Source: a virus
Virus record (IMG/VR): IMGVR_UViG_3300021197_001375
Location: 1-57,858 of that record
Length of the DNA: 57,858 nucleotides
Direction: 5' to 3' (one strand)
Shown here: positions 7,080 to 15,251 of the stretch, piece by piece
Position numbering within the stretch: the first letter of the stretch is position 1
How the letters are laid out: each line of letters starts with the position of its first letter
Notes under the pieces: generated by a model
Seen by the model: the letters and a program-made list of their open reading frames with translations, nothing else
Told to the model about the DNA's origin: nothing
Databases searched by the model: none
Program-made: the position numbers and the translations under genes

Positions 7080-7368
7080 TTAGTTTCTCCTGTATAAATT
7101 TCCTAGCTTTCATTCTAACGTATTCATGATCAAAACCTGCATAGTGACAAACCAATGCAAAATCTCTGTTTGGTTCTAAAAAATATGCTTGAGCTGACTC
7201 TGCATAATTTCCTTTAGCGATACCAAAACTTTTGTTTCGCCAGTGTCTACCTACGGCATCTTCTAACGCAACAATTAAAACATTACGCCAAAGACTTCGT
7301 TCAGGATCTAACCCTTCTCCAACAACGTTAACTGCTCTTGGAAATGCGCTTTGTTGTGATCTTGCCAT
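7048..7368 (-). CDS. Conserved phage protein with LWRNVL..ALEDA pattern
   Basis: 106 residues. The patterns LWRNVLIVALEDAVG, DFALVCHYAGFDHEYVR and an intervening YFLEPNRDF match a small alphaproteobacterial prophage family that I recall but cannot name with certainty (possibly DUF6280). Helical and soluble. It overlaps the preceding RHH-like gene by 41 bases. Function unknown. Confidence 0.65.
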   Translation of the reverse strand: MARSQQSAFPRAVNVVGEGLDPERSLWRNVLIVALEDAVGRHWRNKSFGIAKGNYAESAQAYFLEPNRDFALVCHYAGFDHEYVRMKARKFIQEKLSEEKNNMHSV

Positions 7369-7519
7369 TTAACTTTTTTACTTTCTCATCTACTAACATT
7401 CTTATTACTTGTGCTCTTGATAGAGTGACTCCTGGTGCCAGAAGCTTGGTCATCTGATCAATCTTATTATAACACGCATGATCAACTGCGAGACTTTTGT
7501 ATTTGCTTATATCAGTCAT
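7328..7519 (-). CDS. Small helical, possible ribbon-helix-helix protein
   Basis: 63 residues, basic at the C-terminus (VKKLNGKITTKRISKSS). A core strand KSLAVDH followed by two helices, the second starting LSRAQVIRMLVDEKV, fits a ribbon-helix-helix or Arc-like DNA-binding fold. It is the first gene after the promoter at 7559-7587, so a regulator is plausible; this is inference. Confidence 0.5.
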   Translation of the reverse strand: MTDISKYKSLAVDHACYNKIDQMTKLLAPGVTLSRAQVIRMLVDEKVKKLNGKITTKRISKSS

Positions 7520-7558
7520 TTAGTATATCCTTTCTTATTAATATCTAAAGATATAGGA

Positions 7559-7587
7559 TATTTATATAATTTTACAAGGGTTGTCAA
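7559..7587. promoter_or_regulatory. Divergent promoter between 7.5 kb operon and secreted-protein gene
   Basis: Leftward: TTGACA (7587-7582), 17 bases, TAAATA (7564-7559); TATAAA also sits at 15 bases. Rightward: a perfect TATAAT at 7565-7570 with a weak -35. An ATAGGATA box is at 7553-7560, the same octamer found repeatedly in promoters at 55-57.7 kb. Confidence 0.6.
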
Positions 7588-7850
7588 TGAAATTTTTTTT
7601 AACATTATACATGTGTTCTGTAGTAGGGGGCTCCTGTATAGAAGTACCTCAAGAAAAGTACGAATATGATAGGTTTTATAAGACTCATTATAGCTGTGTT
7701 CAACAAGGCCTTGGTAATTCGTATGAAATATTGTTTAATGGTGATGTTTTTGCTGCTGATCAAGTAGAGTCTTTAGAGTTGTATCCAAAATTTGTTTGCG
7801 ATAAAGTAATGGTTCCACCGAAGAAACCAGAGAAAACCACTGAGCTTTAA
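7587..7850 (+). CDS. Small secreted protein
   Basis: 87 residues from ATG 7587. A short signal-peptide-like N-terminus (MKFFLTLYMCSVVGGSC) is followed by a soluble domain with Cys at HYSCVQQ and KFVCDKV that could pair. SCIE could also be a weak lipobox. A recurring marine-phage pattern from memory (ILFNGD, LYPKFVC). Leader of about ten bases with no clear ribosome site. The 3' end overlaps a minus-strand gene by 116 bases. Confidence 0.65.
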   Translation: MKFFLTLYMCSVVGGSCIEVPQEKYEYDRFYKTHYSCVQQGLGNSYEILFNGDVFAADQVESLELYPKFVCDKVMVPPKKPEKTTEL

Positions 7851-7932
7851 GCTTTGGATCTTTGGTCTTATTATATTCTATAGCTAGCTTATCTGCCTTG
7901 TCGGTTATATTTTTTAAAATTACGTTTTTCAT
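7735..7932 (-). CDS. Small helical protein (KTKDPKLKAQW motif)
   Basis: 65 residues. The first half, KADKLAIEYNKTKDPKLKAQWF, looks like a recurrent small phage protein. The second half reads antisense to the secreted-protein gene and ends QQQKHHH, suggesting the original stop was lost and the gene ran on. Ribosome site weak. Function unknown. Confidence 0.45.
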   Translation of the reverse strand: MKNVILKNITDKADKLAIEYNKTKDPKLKAQWFSLVSSVEPLLYRKQILDTTLKTLLDQQQKHHH

Positions 7933-8017
7933 TTTTATTTAAATTCTTTTTGTGGCGACCCGGACGTTTACGAGGTTGTGGACGAGGAACGTAATGTGTA
8001 AATTTTTGTCTAGCCAT
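7889..8017 (-). CDS. Tiny basic protein (KRPGRH motif)
   Basis: 42 residues, very basic: MARQKFTHYV, then RKRPGRHKKNLNKNEKR and a KKYNRQGR end. The composition and the end motif match a recurrent pelagiphage small protein, from memory. Probably binds nucleic acid. It overlaps the next gene by 44 bases. Confidence 0.65.
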   Translation of the reverse strand: MARQKFTHYVPRPQPRKRPGRHKKNLNKNEKRNFKKYNRQGR

Positions 8018-8090
8018 TAGCTTTATAAAGTAAATCTATAATTCTTTGATTAGTTTTAGTAGGAATTTTTGTGTCAATCTTGGTTATCAT
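8010..8090 (-). CDS. Possible 26-residue peptide
   Basis: ATG 8090 lies in the end of the zinc-ribbon gene and the stop overlaps the next ATG. The sequence has a helix TNQRIIDLLYKANG. No ribosome site; may only be a coupling frame. Confidence 0.25.
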   Translation of the reverse strand: MITKIDTKIPTKTNQRIIDLLYKANG

Positions 8091-8304
8091 TTTTTTGTTT
8101 TATATATTCTTTATCTCTCTCTGTAAGTTTTAAATACTTTATACTACCATTGATGTGTTGTCTAGTATCAGCTCCACAATTTGTACATCTATAATACTCT
8201 GAAACTATAGCTACTAATATAGTATCTTCTTCACATTCTTCACAAATACCATGAACAGTATCTATTTTATGAAACACTTTAAATGCTTTAGACAACTCTA
8301 CCAT
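8074..8304 (-). CDS. Zinc-ribbon protein
   Basis: 76 residues from ATG 8304; the frame extends to 8352 inside the endolysin gene, so the start is uncertain. Two CxxC pairs (GICEECEED and YRCTNCGAD) form a classic zinc ribbon, followed by HINGSIKYLKLT. Likely a small nucleic-acid-binding or adaptor protein. It follows the endolysin with a 17-base overlap. Confidence 0.6.
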   Translation of the reverse strand: MVELSKAFKVFHKIDTVHGICEECEEDTILVAIVSEYYRCTNCGADTRQHINGSIKYLKLTERDKEYIKQKNDNQD

Positions 8305-8770
8305 CTTTCCATTCCATATCCGGAAGTCCTTCAGTGTATTTTTTTCCATCAAAGGTTAAAACTTGTTTTCTGTTTGAATCTGATTCGTGATAAGATATGT
8401 GGACCCATCCCCCTGCAGGATCATCTTTGTCGTAGTACTCCATGATCAATTGATCGAAGTCTACGTTATTTTGTAGCCAGTAAGCTGTCTTAATGTTGGG
8501 CACGCCAAAGATCTCTAGGTCGACCGCCTGGCCCTTCGCGTGCTGCGAAGTCTTTTTGCTGCCGATCGCTTCACACAACGCCTCGCTCCGGTATCCGCTG
8601 GTAATCGTAACAGGTTTGTCTGCCCACGCACGTAGCGGTTCTAAAATTTCATAACAGAGATCCCCTAAACTTTTAATTTCACCAGCCCCTGGTGTGTTAT
8701 CAATGCCCTTACGTTGAGCAGTCATCGATTTGGTCATCTCTTTTAAACTAAAGTGTTTTGAAAGTTGCAT
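8288..8770 (-). CDS. Endolysin, M15 (D-Ala-D-Ala carboxypeptidase-like) peptidase
   Basis: 160 residues. Peptidase_M15_3 motifs: SGYRSEAL (58-65), SQHAKGQAVDLEI giving zinc ligands H77 and D84, and GGWVHISYH giving H124. It cuts stem peptides in peptidoglycan. No signal peptide, so release needs a holin or a similar pore; candidate membrane genes follow immediately (9.0-10.3 kb) and at 47.1 kb and 20.9 kb. Confidence 0.87.
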   Translation of the reverse strand: MQLSKHFSLKEMTKSMTAQRKGIDNTPGAGEIKSLGDLCYEILEPLRAWADKPVTITSGYRSEALCEAIGSKKTSQHAKGQAVDLEIFGVPNIKTAYWLQNNVDFDQLIMEYYDKDDPAGGWVHISYHESDSNRKQVLTFDGKKYTEGLPDMEWKDGRVV

Positions 8771-8898
8771 AAAATTTTTTTATTTCCTTTTCTATTATAT
8801 AGTTTTTTTGATTTAATTACACGAGATTTATACTTAGGAGTCCTGAGTTCTTTTGCATATTTATTCGAGTATGAGTTTTTTGATTGATTTTGAGCCAT
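8743..8898 (-). CDS. Tiny basic protein (ELRTPKYKSRV motif)
   Basis: 51 residues, rich in Lys and Asn, with KYAKELRTPKYKSRVIK and YNRKGNK, a motif I recall from many marine phages. It overlaps the endolysin start by 28 bases. In many relatives the protein ends soon after RKG; here it reads on to KILCNFQNTLV. Function unknown. Confidence 0.62.
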   Translation of the reverse strand: MAQNQSKNSYSNKYAKELRTPKYKSRVIKSKKLYNRKGNKKILCNFQNTLV

Positions 8899-9079
8899 CT
8901 ATATTATCCTCTAATTCTGCCATAGATTTTATGCATTGATACTTAACATGTCCATCAGGTTTTGTTCCACGCTTTGCAACCCTCTTACCTTTTAAACATT
9001 CGGACATTGATAGCTGTATACGCGCTTCCTTAATCTCTCCTTGTACAATCATAAGTAATGCTACCACTAACTCTGTCAT
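8861..9079 (-). CDS. Small exported or membrane protein
   Basis: 72 residues. Hydrophobic start (MTELVVALLMIV), then a conserved-looking segment LSMSECLKGKRVAKR and VKYQCIKSMAELE with two Cys that could pair outside the cytoplasm. It begins directly after the preceding stop (TAAATG). Sits in the lysis block; function unknown. Confidence 0.6.
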   Translation of the reverse strand: MTELVVALLMIVQGEIKEARIQLSMSECLKGKRVAKRGTKPDGHVKYQCIKSMAELEDNIDGSKSIKKLILE

Positions 9080-9457
9080 TTAATACTCTTTTCCATTTTC
9101 TCTTACCTTATCTTTTAATTCTTCAATATCAGCTAGTGCTTTATCTAACTGTTCTCTTAAAAATTGTATATTAACTTTGTTAGTCATGTTCATCTCTTGA
9201 GTCTGTTCCATTTTCTCTACGGTCTTGTAAAGATCCTCAATTAAAAATATCTGTTCCTGATCGACGGGCACTTGTTCACTTTTTTTAAGCAAATCATTTT
9301 GAAACAGCTCACGTGATGTCTCCAGCGATACTAACCTGGCCGTCAACTCGGTGTATGCAAACACGCCGGCTGCGACGAGTAAAATCAGAGAGGCGACCGT
9401 TTTCATCGGCATCTGCACGGCAGCGGATTCTGATATATTTAAAGGTTTATTACTCAT
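9080..9457 (-). CDS. Single-pass membrane coiled-coil protein (spanin-like)
   Basis: 125 residues: cytoplasmic start NISESAAVQMPMK, one membrane helix (TVASLILLVAAGVFAYTEL), then about 85 residues of coiled coil (SLETSRELFQND, FLREQLDKALADIEELKDK). The N-in, coiled-coil-out design next to an endolysin fits an i-spanin or similar lysis or envelope protein; not proven. Confidence 0.6.
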   Translation of the reverse strand: MSNKPLNISESAAVQMPMKTVASLILLVAAGVFAYTELTARLVSLETSRELFQNDLLKKSEQVPVDQEQIFLIEDLYKTVEKMEQTQEMNMTNKVNIQFLREQLDKALADIEELKDKVRENGKEY

Positions 9458-10019
9458 TTTCTTTTGGTTTTGGTAATGGTAATGTTATATTTTCTTCTGT
9501 CAAGTATTTAGGTATTTTTTTACTAGGGCCTATAAGTTTATCTCCCATTAAATTGACTTCTGGGTTCTCTTTTTTATATTCATCTTTCATATCATCCCAC
9601 AAACTTTGAGAATCAGCTGGTCTAGTGTTATCTCCTGTAGGATTAACACCTCTACATTTTGCCACCAATAAATCAAAGTTAGAATTGTATGCTAAACTTG
9701 GATTACTATTAACCCTACCACACATTTTCATTAACTCTAATTGTTGTTTGATTGCTACGTTTTCTTTTGAAGTTTTACAGTCTGTGCCTAAATATTTTCT
9801 GTAAGTAAATCTAAGATATTGATCTTCATGTGTATTACTATCACTATAATTATAATCAGTATCACGTCTTTCTGTACTAACTTCAAATTCTCCACATCTT
9901 ACACCATACTCGTTAAGATATTCGTTTTTAGGATATGCAGGACCAGCACAGAAAGCTAATGTAACCAACAAGGTAATTAATATTCCGGTAAAATAATAAT
10001 TCATCTTGGCTATCTCCAT
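9450..10019 (-). CDS. Secreted protein with signal peptide, unknown
   Basis: 189 residues. Signal peptide (ITLLVTLAFCAGPAYP), then a domain with Cys in GVRCGEF, GTDCKTS, KMCGRVN and VAKCRGVN, likely two disulfides, and a proline-rich tail ending PLPKPKENE. It ends 8 bases inside the spanin-like gene. Periplasmic role inferred; no homologue recognised. Confidence 0.6.
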   Translation of the reverse strand: MEIAKMNYYFTGILITLLVTLAFCAGPAYPKNEYLNEYGVRCGEFEVSTERRDTDYNYSDSNTHEDQYLRFTYRKYLGTDCKTSKENVAIKQQLELMKMCGRVNSNPSLAYNSNFDLLVAKCRGVNPTGDNTRPADSQSLWDDMKDEYKKENPEVNLMGDKLIGPSKKIPKYLTEENITLPLPKPKENE

Positions 10020-10025
10020 AATTCA

Positions 10026-10325
10026 TTACCTGTTTAAATCCTTGATATCATAGTCGTGTTCTCTGACTTGATCTGCTAGTTGTCTGTATAAATTTTCTGC
10101 CATCTGCCACGTAGATTCAGCAGAGGTTAATCTTGTGTTTTGATCTACAATTTTATCTTCAGCAACTTTTAAATCTCTTTTAAGATCTACGATCTCTTGT
10201 TGGTTTGAGTTAATAGTATCTGTAAGATTAACAATATAACGAACGCCAGTAAAAGTTCCGACCAAGACTGATGCCACGACCGGAACTAATACAAAATTCT
10301 TTTTTAATAGATCGGCTAAATTCAT
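10026..10325 (-). CDS. Membrane-anchored coiled-coil protein
   Basis: 99 residues: NFVLVPVVASVLVGTFTGV is one membrane helix, followed by a coiled coil (NQQEIVDLKRDLKVAEDK to the end). Same architecture as the gene at 9080-9457. The start shares a base with the preceding stop (TAATG). Holin accessory or spanin-like by context only. Confidence 0.55.
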   Translation of the reverse strand: MNLADLLKKNFVLVPVVASVLVGTFTGVRYIVNLTDTINSNQQEIVDLKRDLKVAEDKIVDQNTRLTSAESTWQMAENLYRQLADQVREHDYDIKDLNR

Positions 10326-10552
10326 TAGTCTTTAATCCAAAACCAACTTTTAATTTTTTGCCATATTTTTTTAATCATATTTTTCTCCTTATGTGTATGT
10401 GGAACATCTCCGTCTTTATGCGCATGAGTTACGCCATCATCGTGAGTATGCTCTACATAATTTTCCCCATGAACATGTCCACAATGCGGACATATTCTAT
10501 TTTTATTTATGGGTGCTAATACAAAACCCATTCCGCAGTTTTCACACTTCAT
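10325..10552 (-). CDS. Zinc-ribbon, His-rich small protein
   Basis: 75 residues. Two CxxC knuckles (CENCGMG, CPHCGHVHG) then a His-rich stretch (VEHTHDDGVTHAHKDGDVPHTH), and an amphipathic basic Trp-rich tail. A metal-binding protein by composition. A strong internal ribosome site, AAGGAG, precedes ATG 10378, so the 17-residue tail MIKKIWQKIKSWFWIKD may also be made alone. Confidence 0.6.
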   Translation of the reverse strand: MKCENCGMGFVLAPINKNRICPHCGHVHGENYVEHTHDDGVTHAHKDGDVPHTHKEKNMIKKIWQKIKSWFWIKD

Positions 10553-11196
10553 TTTTTTTTCTCCTCAATTTCGTAAAAGAATCTATCAGTATCCTCTGTT
10601 CTCCAGGCTCTACTATCTTCTACATTCCACTCATTCGTTTGCACTTTCCAGTCAGGGATTGTATCTTTTACAGTAAAAGAAGGTATATCCCATATACATC
10701 TGTTGTTAGGTTGTGCAGCAAAATTGCCATCATCTAAAGCAATTATGTGAGCGCACTTATGTTCGTGCGGGATCTCCGAATGATCAGTGTCAAGTATGTT
10801 ACTCTCTGGATGAGCAAAGTCAACCGTAAATAAATATTTCCCTGGATGCCATTTCTTATCTTTTCCTATGTATTTTCCAGCTTGTCCATCTAATATGTCC
10901 CAACGATGGACAGAAGGATAATAAGAAAAACAATTCCAGAGCTGTAGTTCATCAAGTCGTCTTGCGGGCACTCGGGATGGCTCAAATCCCTTTTGAATAA
11001 ACGCGCTAATTGGTAGGCGATAAAATATTGCGCCATTTTCCATAATAGCATGAAAAAGTATAGCCCTTCCAGTAAGAGCTGATAAGCCAAAGATAATACA
11101 GTCTTCAACTTCGCCATGATGTTTTTGTAGATCATAAAGATACTCCTTTTTTATTTGTGCATAAGTCGGTGGTATGTTTACATTTAAATAAGCCAT
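10549..11196 (-). CDS. Conserved marine-phage protein (MAYLN family), unknown
   Basis: 215 residues, beginning MAYLNVNIPPTYAQIKKEYL. Conserved-looking blocks LQLWNCFSYYPSVHRWD, GKYLFTVDFAHP, EHKCAHIIALDDGNFAAQP and NNRCIWDIPSFT. I recall this family from many marine phages, always without a known function. Soluble, mixed alpha/beta, with no signal peptide. It sits between the lysis block and the polymerase module. Confidence 0.72.
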   Translation of the reverse strand: MAYLNVNIPPTYAQIKKEYLYDLQKHHGEVEDCIIFGLSALTGRAILFHAIMENGAIFYRLPISAFIQKGFEPSRVPARRLDELQLWNCFSYYPSVHRWDILDGQAGKYIGKDKKWHPGKYLFTVDFAHPESNILDTDHSEIPHEHKCAHIIALDDGNFAAQPNNRCIWDIPSFTVKDTIPDWKVQTNEWNVEDSRAWRTEDTDRFFYEIEEKKK

Positions 11197-11202
11197 AATA
11201 AA

Positions 11203-11649
11203 TCATTTTGTTTGTTTTACTGCCCCTACTAAAACTTGTTTTTGTTCGTAGGATGGAACTGCATAATGCAATATTTTAGCATCAAAAACAATTATTTTTC
11301 CTTTCTCTGGTATAAATTTTTTATTAACTGGTTTTTTTAAATATGTATACCCATCTGCGTCATTTAAATACAATATAAAACTGTATTCATCAGGTGGATG
11401 AGTATGTTCCTCTTGATATCCACCTTTGTCATATTTTATATAATGTATATGAAAAACATTTTCATACATTTTATTAGCAGGGATTATTTTTTTAAGTAAA
11501 TCAAAATTAAATAATTTAATTATATTCTCAGTCTGAAATCCTTTATGAGTGCAAGTAACATTTGAAACACTTGGACCATCATATTCTTTTATTATTTGTA
11601 AAATTTGATCAACTATTTTATTATCTATCTTATATTCTAAACAGAACAT
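11203..11649 (-). CDS. 2OG-Fe(II) oxygenase/cupin-fold protein
   Basis: 148 residues from ATG 11649, just after the polymerase stop; longer starts lie inside polA. YQEEHTHPPDEYSFILYLN supplies the first iron ligands, GKIIVFDAKILHYAVPS the distal His; the closing Arg is not obvious (Lys in QKQVLVGAV). A small dioxygenase-like double-stranded beta-helix protein; activity less certain than for the other six. Confidence 0.68.
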   Translation of the reverse strand: MFCLEYKIDNKIVDQILQIIKEYDGPSVSNVTCTHKGFQTENIIKLFNFDLLKKIIPANKMYENVFHIHYIKYDKGGYQEEHTHPPDEYSFILYLNDADGYTYLKKPVNKKFIPEKGKIIVFDAKILHYAVPSYEQKQVLVGAVKQTK

Positions 11650-11650
11650 T

Positions 11651-13588
11651 TTATTTGATAGACCCCCAGTTAGGCCCTGATTCATAATCAACCTTGTTAG
11701 GAATTTTTAAGTCTACTGCATTTTCCATTACATCTTTTATTTTAGCTGCTTCTAAATCATTGATAACAGATATATCTAATTCATCATGCACCTGAATATG
11801 TGGTGTAATACCTTCTTTGTATAATTCTAACATAGCTTTCTTAGTCATGTCAGCAGCGGATCCTTGTATTAATTTATTTAACGCCTTGTATGTAAATGCT
11901 CTACGTGTAGGATTGTTATGCCAATAATTTTTTTTAGGATTACCATCTTTATCATTTAAAGTTTCTCCTTCATCATTTTTTAAATGTGGACCCATTTTTT
12001 GTAAATCTTGCATACGTTCTTCATCCTCTGGTGGAATATATTTTCCCCAATCTGATCCTCTAAGTATAGGTTCATATTTTGGAAAACGACAACGTCTGCC
12101 TAACAAAGTTTTAATCTGACCTTTTTTAGTTCCGGCTTTCATAACTTCATTCATTAATTGTTTTACAAAAGGAACTTTAGTGTGATACTTATTAAATAGT
12201 TCTTCCGCTTTAAATTTAGATACACCTAACTCTGCTTGTAATTTAGCTTTACCCATACCATAGAACAAACCCAAATTGATCACCTTTGCTTGTGAACGTG
12301 GTATTTCTGCCATTTCTGCTACGATTTTGTGAAAGTCGGTCGAAGGGTCTGTGTCATAAGAATCAGCAATTGTATTTACAGATGGCAATCCATAACGTAA
12401 TGCATAGTGTGCTACAAGTCTTGGTTCTTGTTGCGAGTAGTCAAAACAACCCCACTTACAACCTTCTTCAGGTATAAATAAACTTCTTATCATTGGACCT
12501 AACACAGGATCTCGTGCAGGAATTTGTTGTAAGTTTGGATTTGAATATGAAAAACGTCCAGTGATAGTTCCGCCATCATCCGATCTAATTTGATTTATCT
12601 CAGCATGTATTCTACCTTTGTGTTCAAATTTTAATATCGTATCTATAAACGTTGTATTTATTTTATTAATCTTTCTTGCTTCAGCTATCTTTTGTATGAT
12701 AGGATGTGTATGATTAGAAAGGAAATTTTTAGTGAATGAAGGCTCATTGGATTTTGCAGTACGTTCGTAAGATAAATTTAATTTTTGAAAAACTTTTTCA
12801 ATTGATCTTGCTGCCCATATTTGAATATCTTCTCCTGTTTGTTTTTGAATTTCTCGCAATAACGATTGCTCTTGTGCAATCAATTCCGTACGCAAGTTAT
12901 AAGCTCTTTCAGTATCTACACGAACGCCTAAAAAACGCATGTCAACGAGACAAGGAAAAAGATCCGTTTCTAGATTAAAAATATTTTCTAAATCATTCTC
13001 AATCATTAATTTTTTTACATGTTGCCAAAGTTTAAAAGTTAGTTCGGCATCTTTTTCTGCATATGCTCCTACTTCCTGTGCAGGTAGCCGCCACATATCC
13101 GCTTTAGCATCTAGTCCTCTTGATTTAGCAGCTTCATTTAGTGCTCTTTCATTTTTACCTTCATTTAAAAAATGCCAAGACAAAGTATTCAGCGTATAAG
13201 AAAATCTGTTTTCATCTAAAAGTGAACATGCAATCATAGTGTCGACTACTAAACCATTAATTTTTAAACCTAAATTACGTATCCATGATACGTCATACAT
13301 AGCGTTATGAAATATTTTTGTAGCAGGGCATTCAAGAATATCTTTAAACCATTCTAAAGTACGTTTACGATCCATGTTTGGACCTTCCCCATGAGCTATT
13401 GGAAAATACCATTTATCATTATAAGTAGCGACAGCTATACCTACAACTTCTCCATTATTTATAACAGCACCTGATCCTTTTGATTTTAAATCTGGATCTC
13501 TTGTTTCTAAGTCAATGGCTATTTCATCATAAGATCTTAGATCTGGATATTCTGTAGGTTGTACCCATTCTGTTTGAGGTAATATCAT
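11651..13588 (-). CDS. polA: Family A DNA polymerase with 3'-5' exonuclease
   Basis: 645 residues, the phage replicative polymerase. Proofreading domain: IDLET (D26, E28), NAMYD (D99), YAEKDAE (D180). Polymerase domain: motif A FDYSQQEPR (D383), motif B R431-K435-L439-Y443 in RSQAKVINLGLFYG, motif C QVHDELD (H601, D602, E603). No 5' nuclease domain. The residue equivalent to E. coli Phe762 is Leu (L439). The start overlaps the DUF3310 stop (ATGA). Confidence 0.96.
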   Translation of the reverse strand: MILPQTEWVQPTEYPDLRSYDEIAIDLETRDPDLKSKGSGAVINNGEVVGIAVATYNDKWYFPIAHGEGPNMDRKRTLEWFKDILECPATKIFHNAMYDVSWIRNLGLKINGLVVDTMIACSLLDENRFSYTLNTLSWHFLNEGKNERALNEAAKSRGLDAKADMWRLPAQEVGAYAEKDAELTFKLWQHVKKLMIENDLENIFNLETDLFPCLVDMRFLGVRVDTERAYNLRTELIAQEQSLLREIQKQTGEDIQIWAARSIEKVFQKLNLSYERTAKSNEPSFTKNFLSNHTHPIIQKIAEARKINKINTTFIDTILKFEHKGRIHAEINQIRSDDGGTITGRFSYSNPNLQQIPARDPVLGPMIRSLFIPEEGCKWGCFDYSQQEPRLVAHYALRYGLPSVNTIADSYDTDPSTDFHKIVAEMAEIPRSQAKVINLGLFYGMGKAKLQAELGVSKFKAEELFNKYHTKVPFVKQLMNEVMKAGTKKGQIKTLLGRRCRFPKYEPILRGSDWGKYIPPEDEERMQDLQKMGPHLKNDEGETLNDKDGNPKKNYWHNNPTRRAFTYKALNKLIQGSAADMTKKAMLELYKEGITPHIQVHDELDISVINDLEAAKIKDVMENAVDLKIPNKVDYESGPNWGSIK

Positions 13589-13827
13589 TTTTTTGTATCT
13601 TTAATTTTTAACATTTCTAATTGACAATAATGTATAATTTTTTCTAAGTCTTGTATGCCTCCCTTACGTTTGTATCTACAAACATATTTAATAATATTAC
13701 CTTGAAAAAAAGATAATTCATTTTTAGAAATAAATTCGTATGGCTGAATAGGAAACTTGGTGTAGTGATTCCCACCTACCTGGGTGTATTGTGGAAATGA
13801 TTCTTTAAATATATCTTTATTTGTCAT
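13585..13827 (-). CDS. DUF3310 protein
   Basis: 80 residues with the DUF3310 (PF11753) signature: GGNHYTKFPIQPYEFI, FFQGNIIKYVCRYKRKGG, DLEKIIHYCQLEM. Often annotated as nucleotide kinase-like, without proof. It is coupled by ATGA overlaps to the helicase before it and the polymerase after it, consistent with a replication or nucleotide-metabolism role. Confidence 0.85.
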   Translation of the reverse strand: MTNKDIFKESFPQYTQVGGNHYTKFPIQPYEFISKNELSFFQGNIIKYVCRYKRKGGIQDLEKIIHYCQLEMLKIKDTKK

Positions 13828-15251
13828 AGTTCGTACTCCTTTAATTTCTTTTTAGCTTTTAATTTATATAGATTATTTCTCGCTCTCGTAATGCCAACAT
13901 ACCACACTCTATGCTCCTCATCTTGTTTGTCAATACTTAATCGTACTCCTTGCTGAACTTTACTACCTTGATGCAAAGATAAAATTACATTGTCTTCTTC
14001 ACCACCTTTTATGGCATGAATTGTTGATAACCATATACGCGCTTTTTCATTTAATTTTTCACCTGATGAAATTAAATTTCTTAAATATAAAATTTCTTTT
14101 TGATCTGCTGCAAACTTATCATACCAAGGAACTTTAATATCCCAGTTGCCATTTGGTATATAATCTTTCACTGCATTTATTTCTTTTTCATTTAATATTT
14201 CATCCATACTCCATTTTGTATAAGCGGCAGCTGCTTCATACATACCTACCTTAAAACTTTTACCTTTGTTGCTTTGATAATAATAATTTTTATTTTTTAA
14301 ATCTTTCATAATATCTAACAAATTACTTTTAGTTCGTGTTAGTATTAACCACTTACCCTTAGATAAATCCACCTGGTGTAGATCAGAAATATATTTTGTT
14401 TCTCCTCTAACTTTTCTAGGTAGATAGCTCTTATGTTTCCTGATGCCTGATATACGACTTACTGGTATGGTTGATTGTTCTTGCACAGCTTTTGATATAC
14501 GTTTTGAATAACGTAAAATTTTTTCTTTAGCAGGTTCTTTTATAAATCTATTAACATCAGCTCCAGCCCAAGCATAAATGGCTTGATCATCATCGCCTGC
14601 CAAATAAATTTGATCACAATGTTCTTTTAATTTATCATACAATTGCCATTGTAATGGTGATAAATCTTGTGCTTCATCAATAAATATAGCTTTAAATTGT
14701 GGTATTTTATCTGAATCAACCACTTGTTTTATCATGTCATTGAAATCTAAAATGGTATTTTTTTCTTTATAAGTTTTTAAATTAATATGAATGTGTTTTA
14801 AGGTATCCCAATCAATATCTTTTTTATCATGTTCATTTTTGTCAAACTCTTCTCTAATATCTATATCTTTATTAATTGCTTTTTGAATCATTTGAAAATA
14901 TGGATTGTTACATGTTAAGAAATGTGTCTCTTCTTCATTGTATTTATCAGTGAAAGAAACTCTAATACCTAATTTTTTACCTAAATCTTCGTAATGATAA
15001 GGTTGAATTACATCTTCATCTTTTAATCCAAGTAAGTGATAACAAAATGCGTGTATAGTTTGAAAATATGGAACTTTCTTTTCTGATACACCTATCCTTT
15101 CTCTTGCTTCTTGTGCAGCTTTTTTAGTAAAAGCAAAATAACCTATCTTATGTAAAGGCACACCTTTACGAACATAAGCTTTAACACGTCTAATTAATCT
15201 AAAAGTTTTACCTGTACCAGGTGGTCCGTATATTTTATTGATCTTTTCCAT
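13824..15251 (-). CDS. Superfamily 1 helicase (UvrD/Rep-like)
   Basis: 475 residues from ATG 15251; an ATG at 15269 is also possible. SF1A motifs in order: GPPGTGKT (9-16), FAFTKKAAQEA (Ia), IFIDEAQDL (II), AGDDDQAIYAWAGAD (III), WLSTIHAIKGGEEDNVIL (V), WYVGITRARNNLY (VI). A 3'-5' DNA helicase by family, probably for phage replication or recombination. It overlaps both the glycosyltransferase and DUF3310 genes. Confidence 0.93.
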   Translation of the reverse strand: MEKINKIYGPPGTGKTFRLIRRVKAYVRKGVPLHKIGYFAFTKKAAQEARERIGVSEKKVPYFQTIHAFCYHLLGLKDEDVIQPYHYEDLGKKLGIRVSFTDKYNEEETHFLTCNNPYFQMIQKAINKDIDIREEFDKNEHDKKDIDWDTLKHIHINLKTYKEKNTILDFNDMIKQVVDSDKIPQFKAIFIDEAQDLSPLQWQLYDKLKEHCDQIYLAGDDDQAIYAWAGADVNRFIKEPAKEKILRYSKRISKAVQEQSTIPVSRISGIRKHKSYLPRKVRGETKYISDLHQVDLSKGKWLILTRTKSNLLDIMKDLKNKNYYYQSNKGKSFKVGMYEAAAAYTKWSMDEILNEKEINAVKDYIPNGNWDIKVPWYDKFAADQKEILYLRNLISSGEKLNEKARIWLSTIHAIKGGEEDNVILSLHQGSKVQQGVRLSIDKQDEEHRVWYVGITRARNNLYKLKAKKKLKEYEL

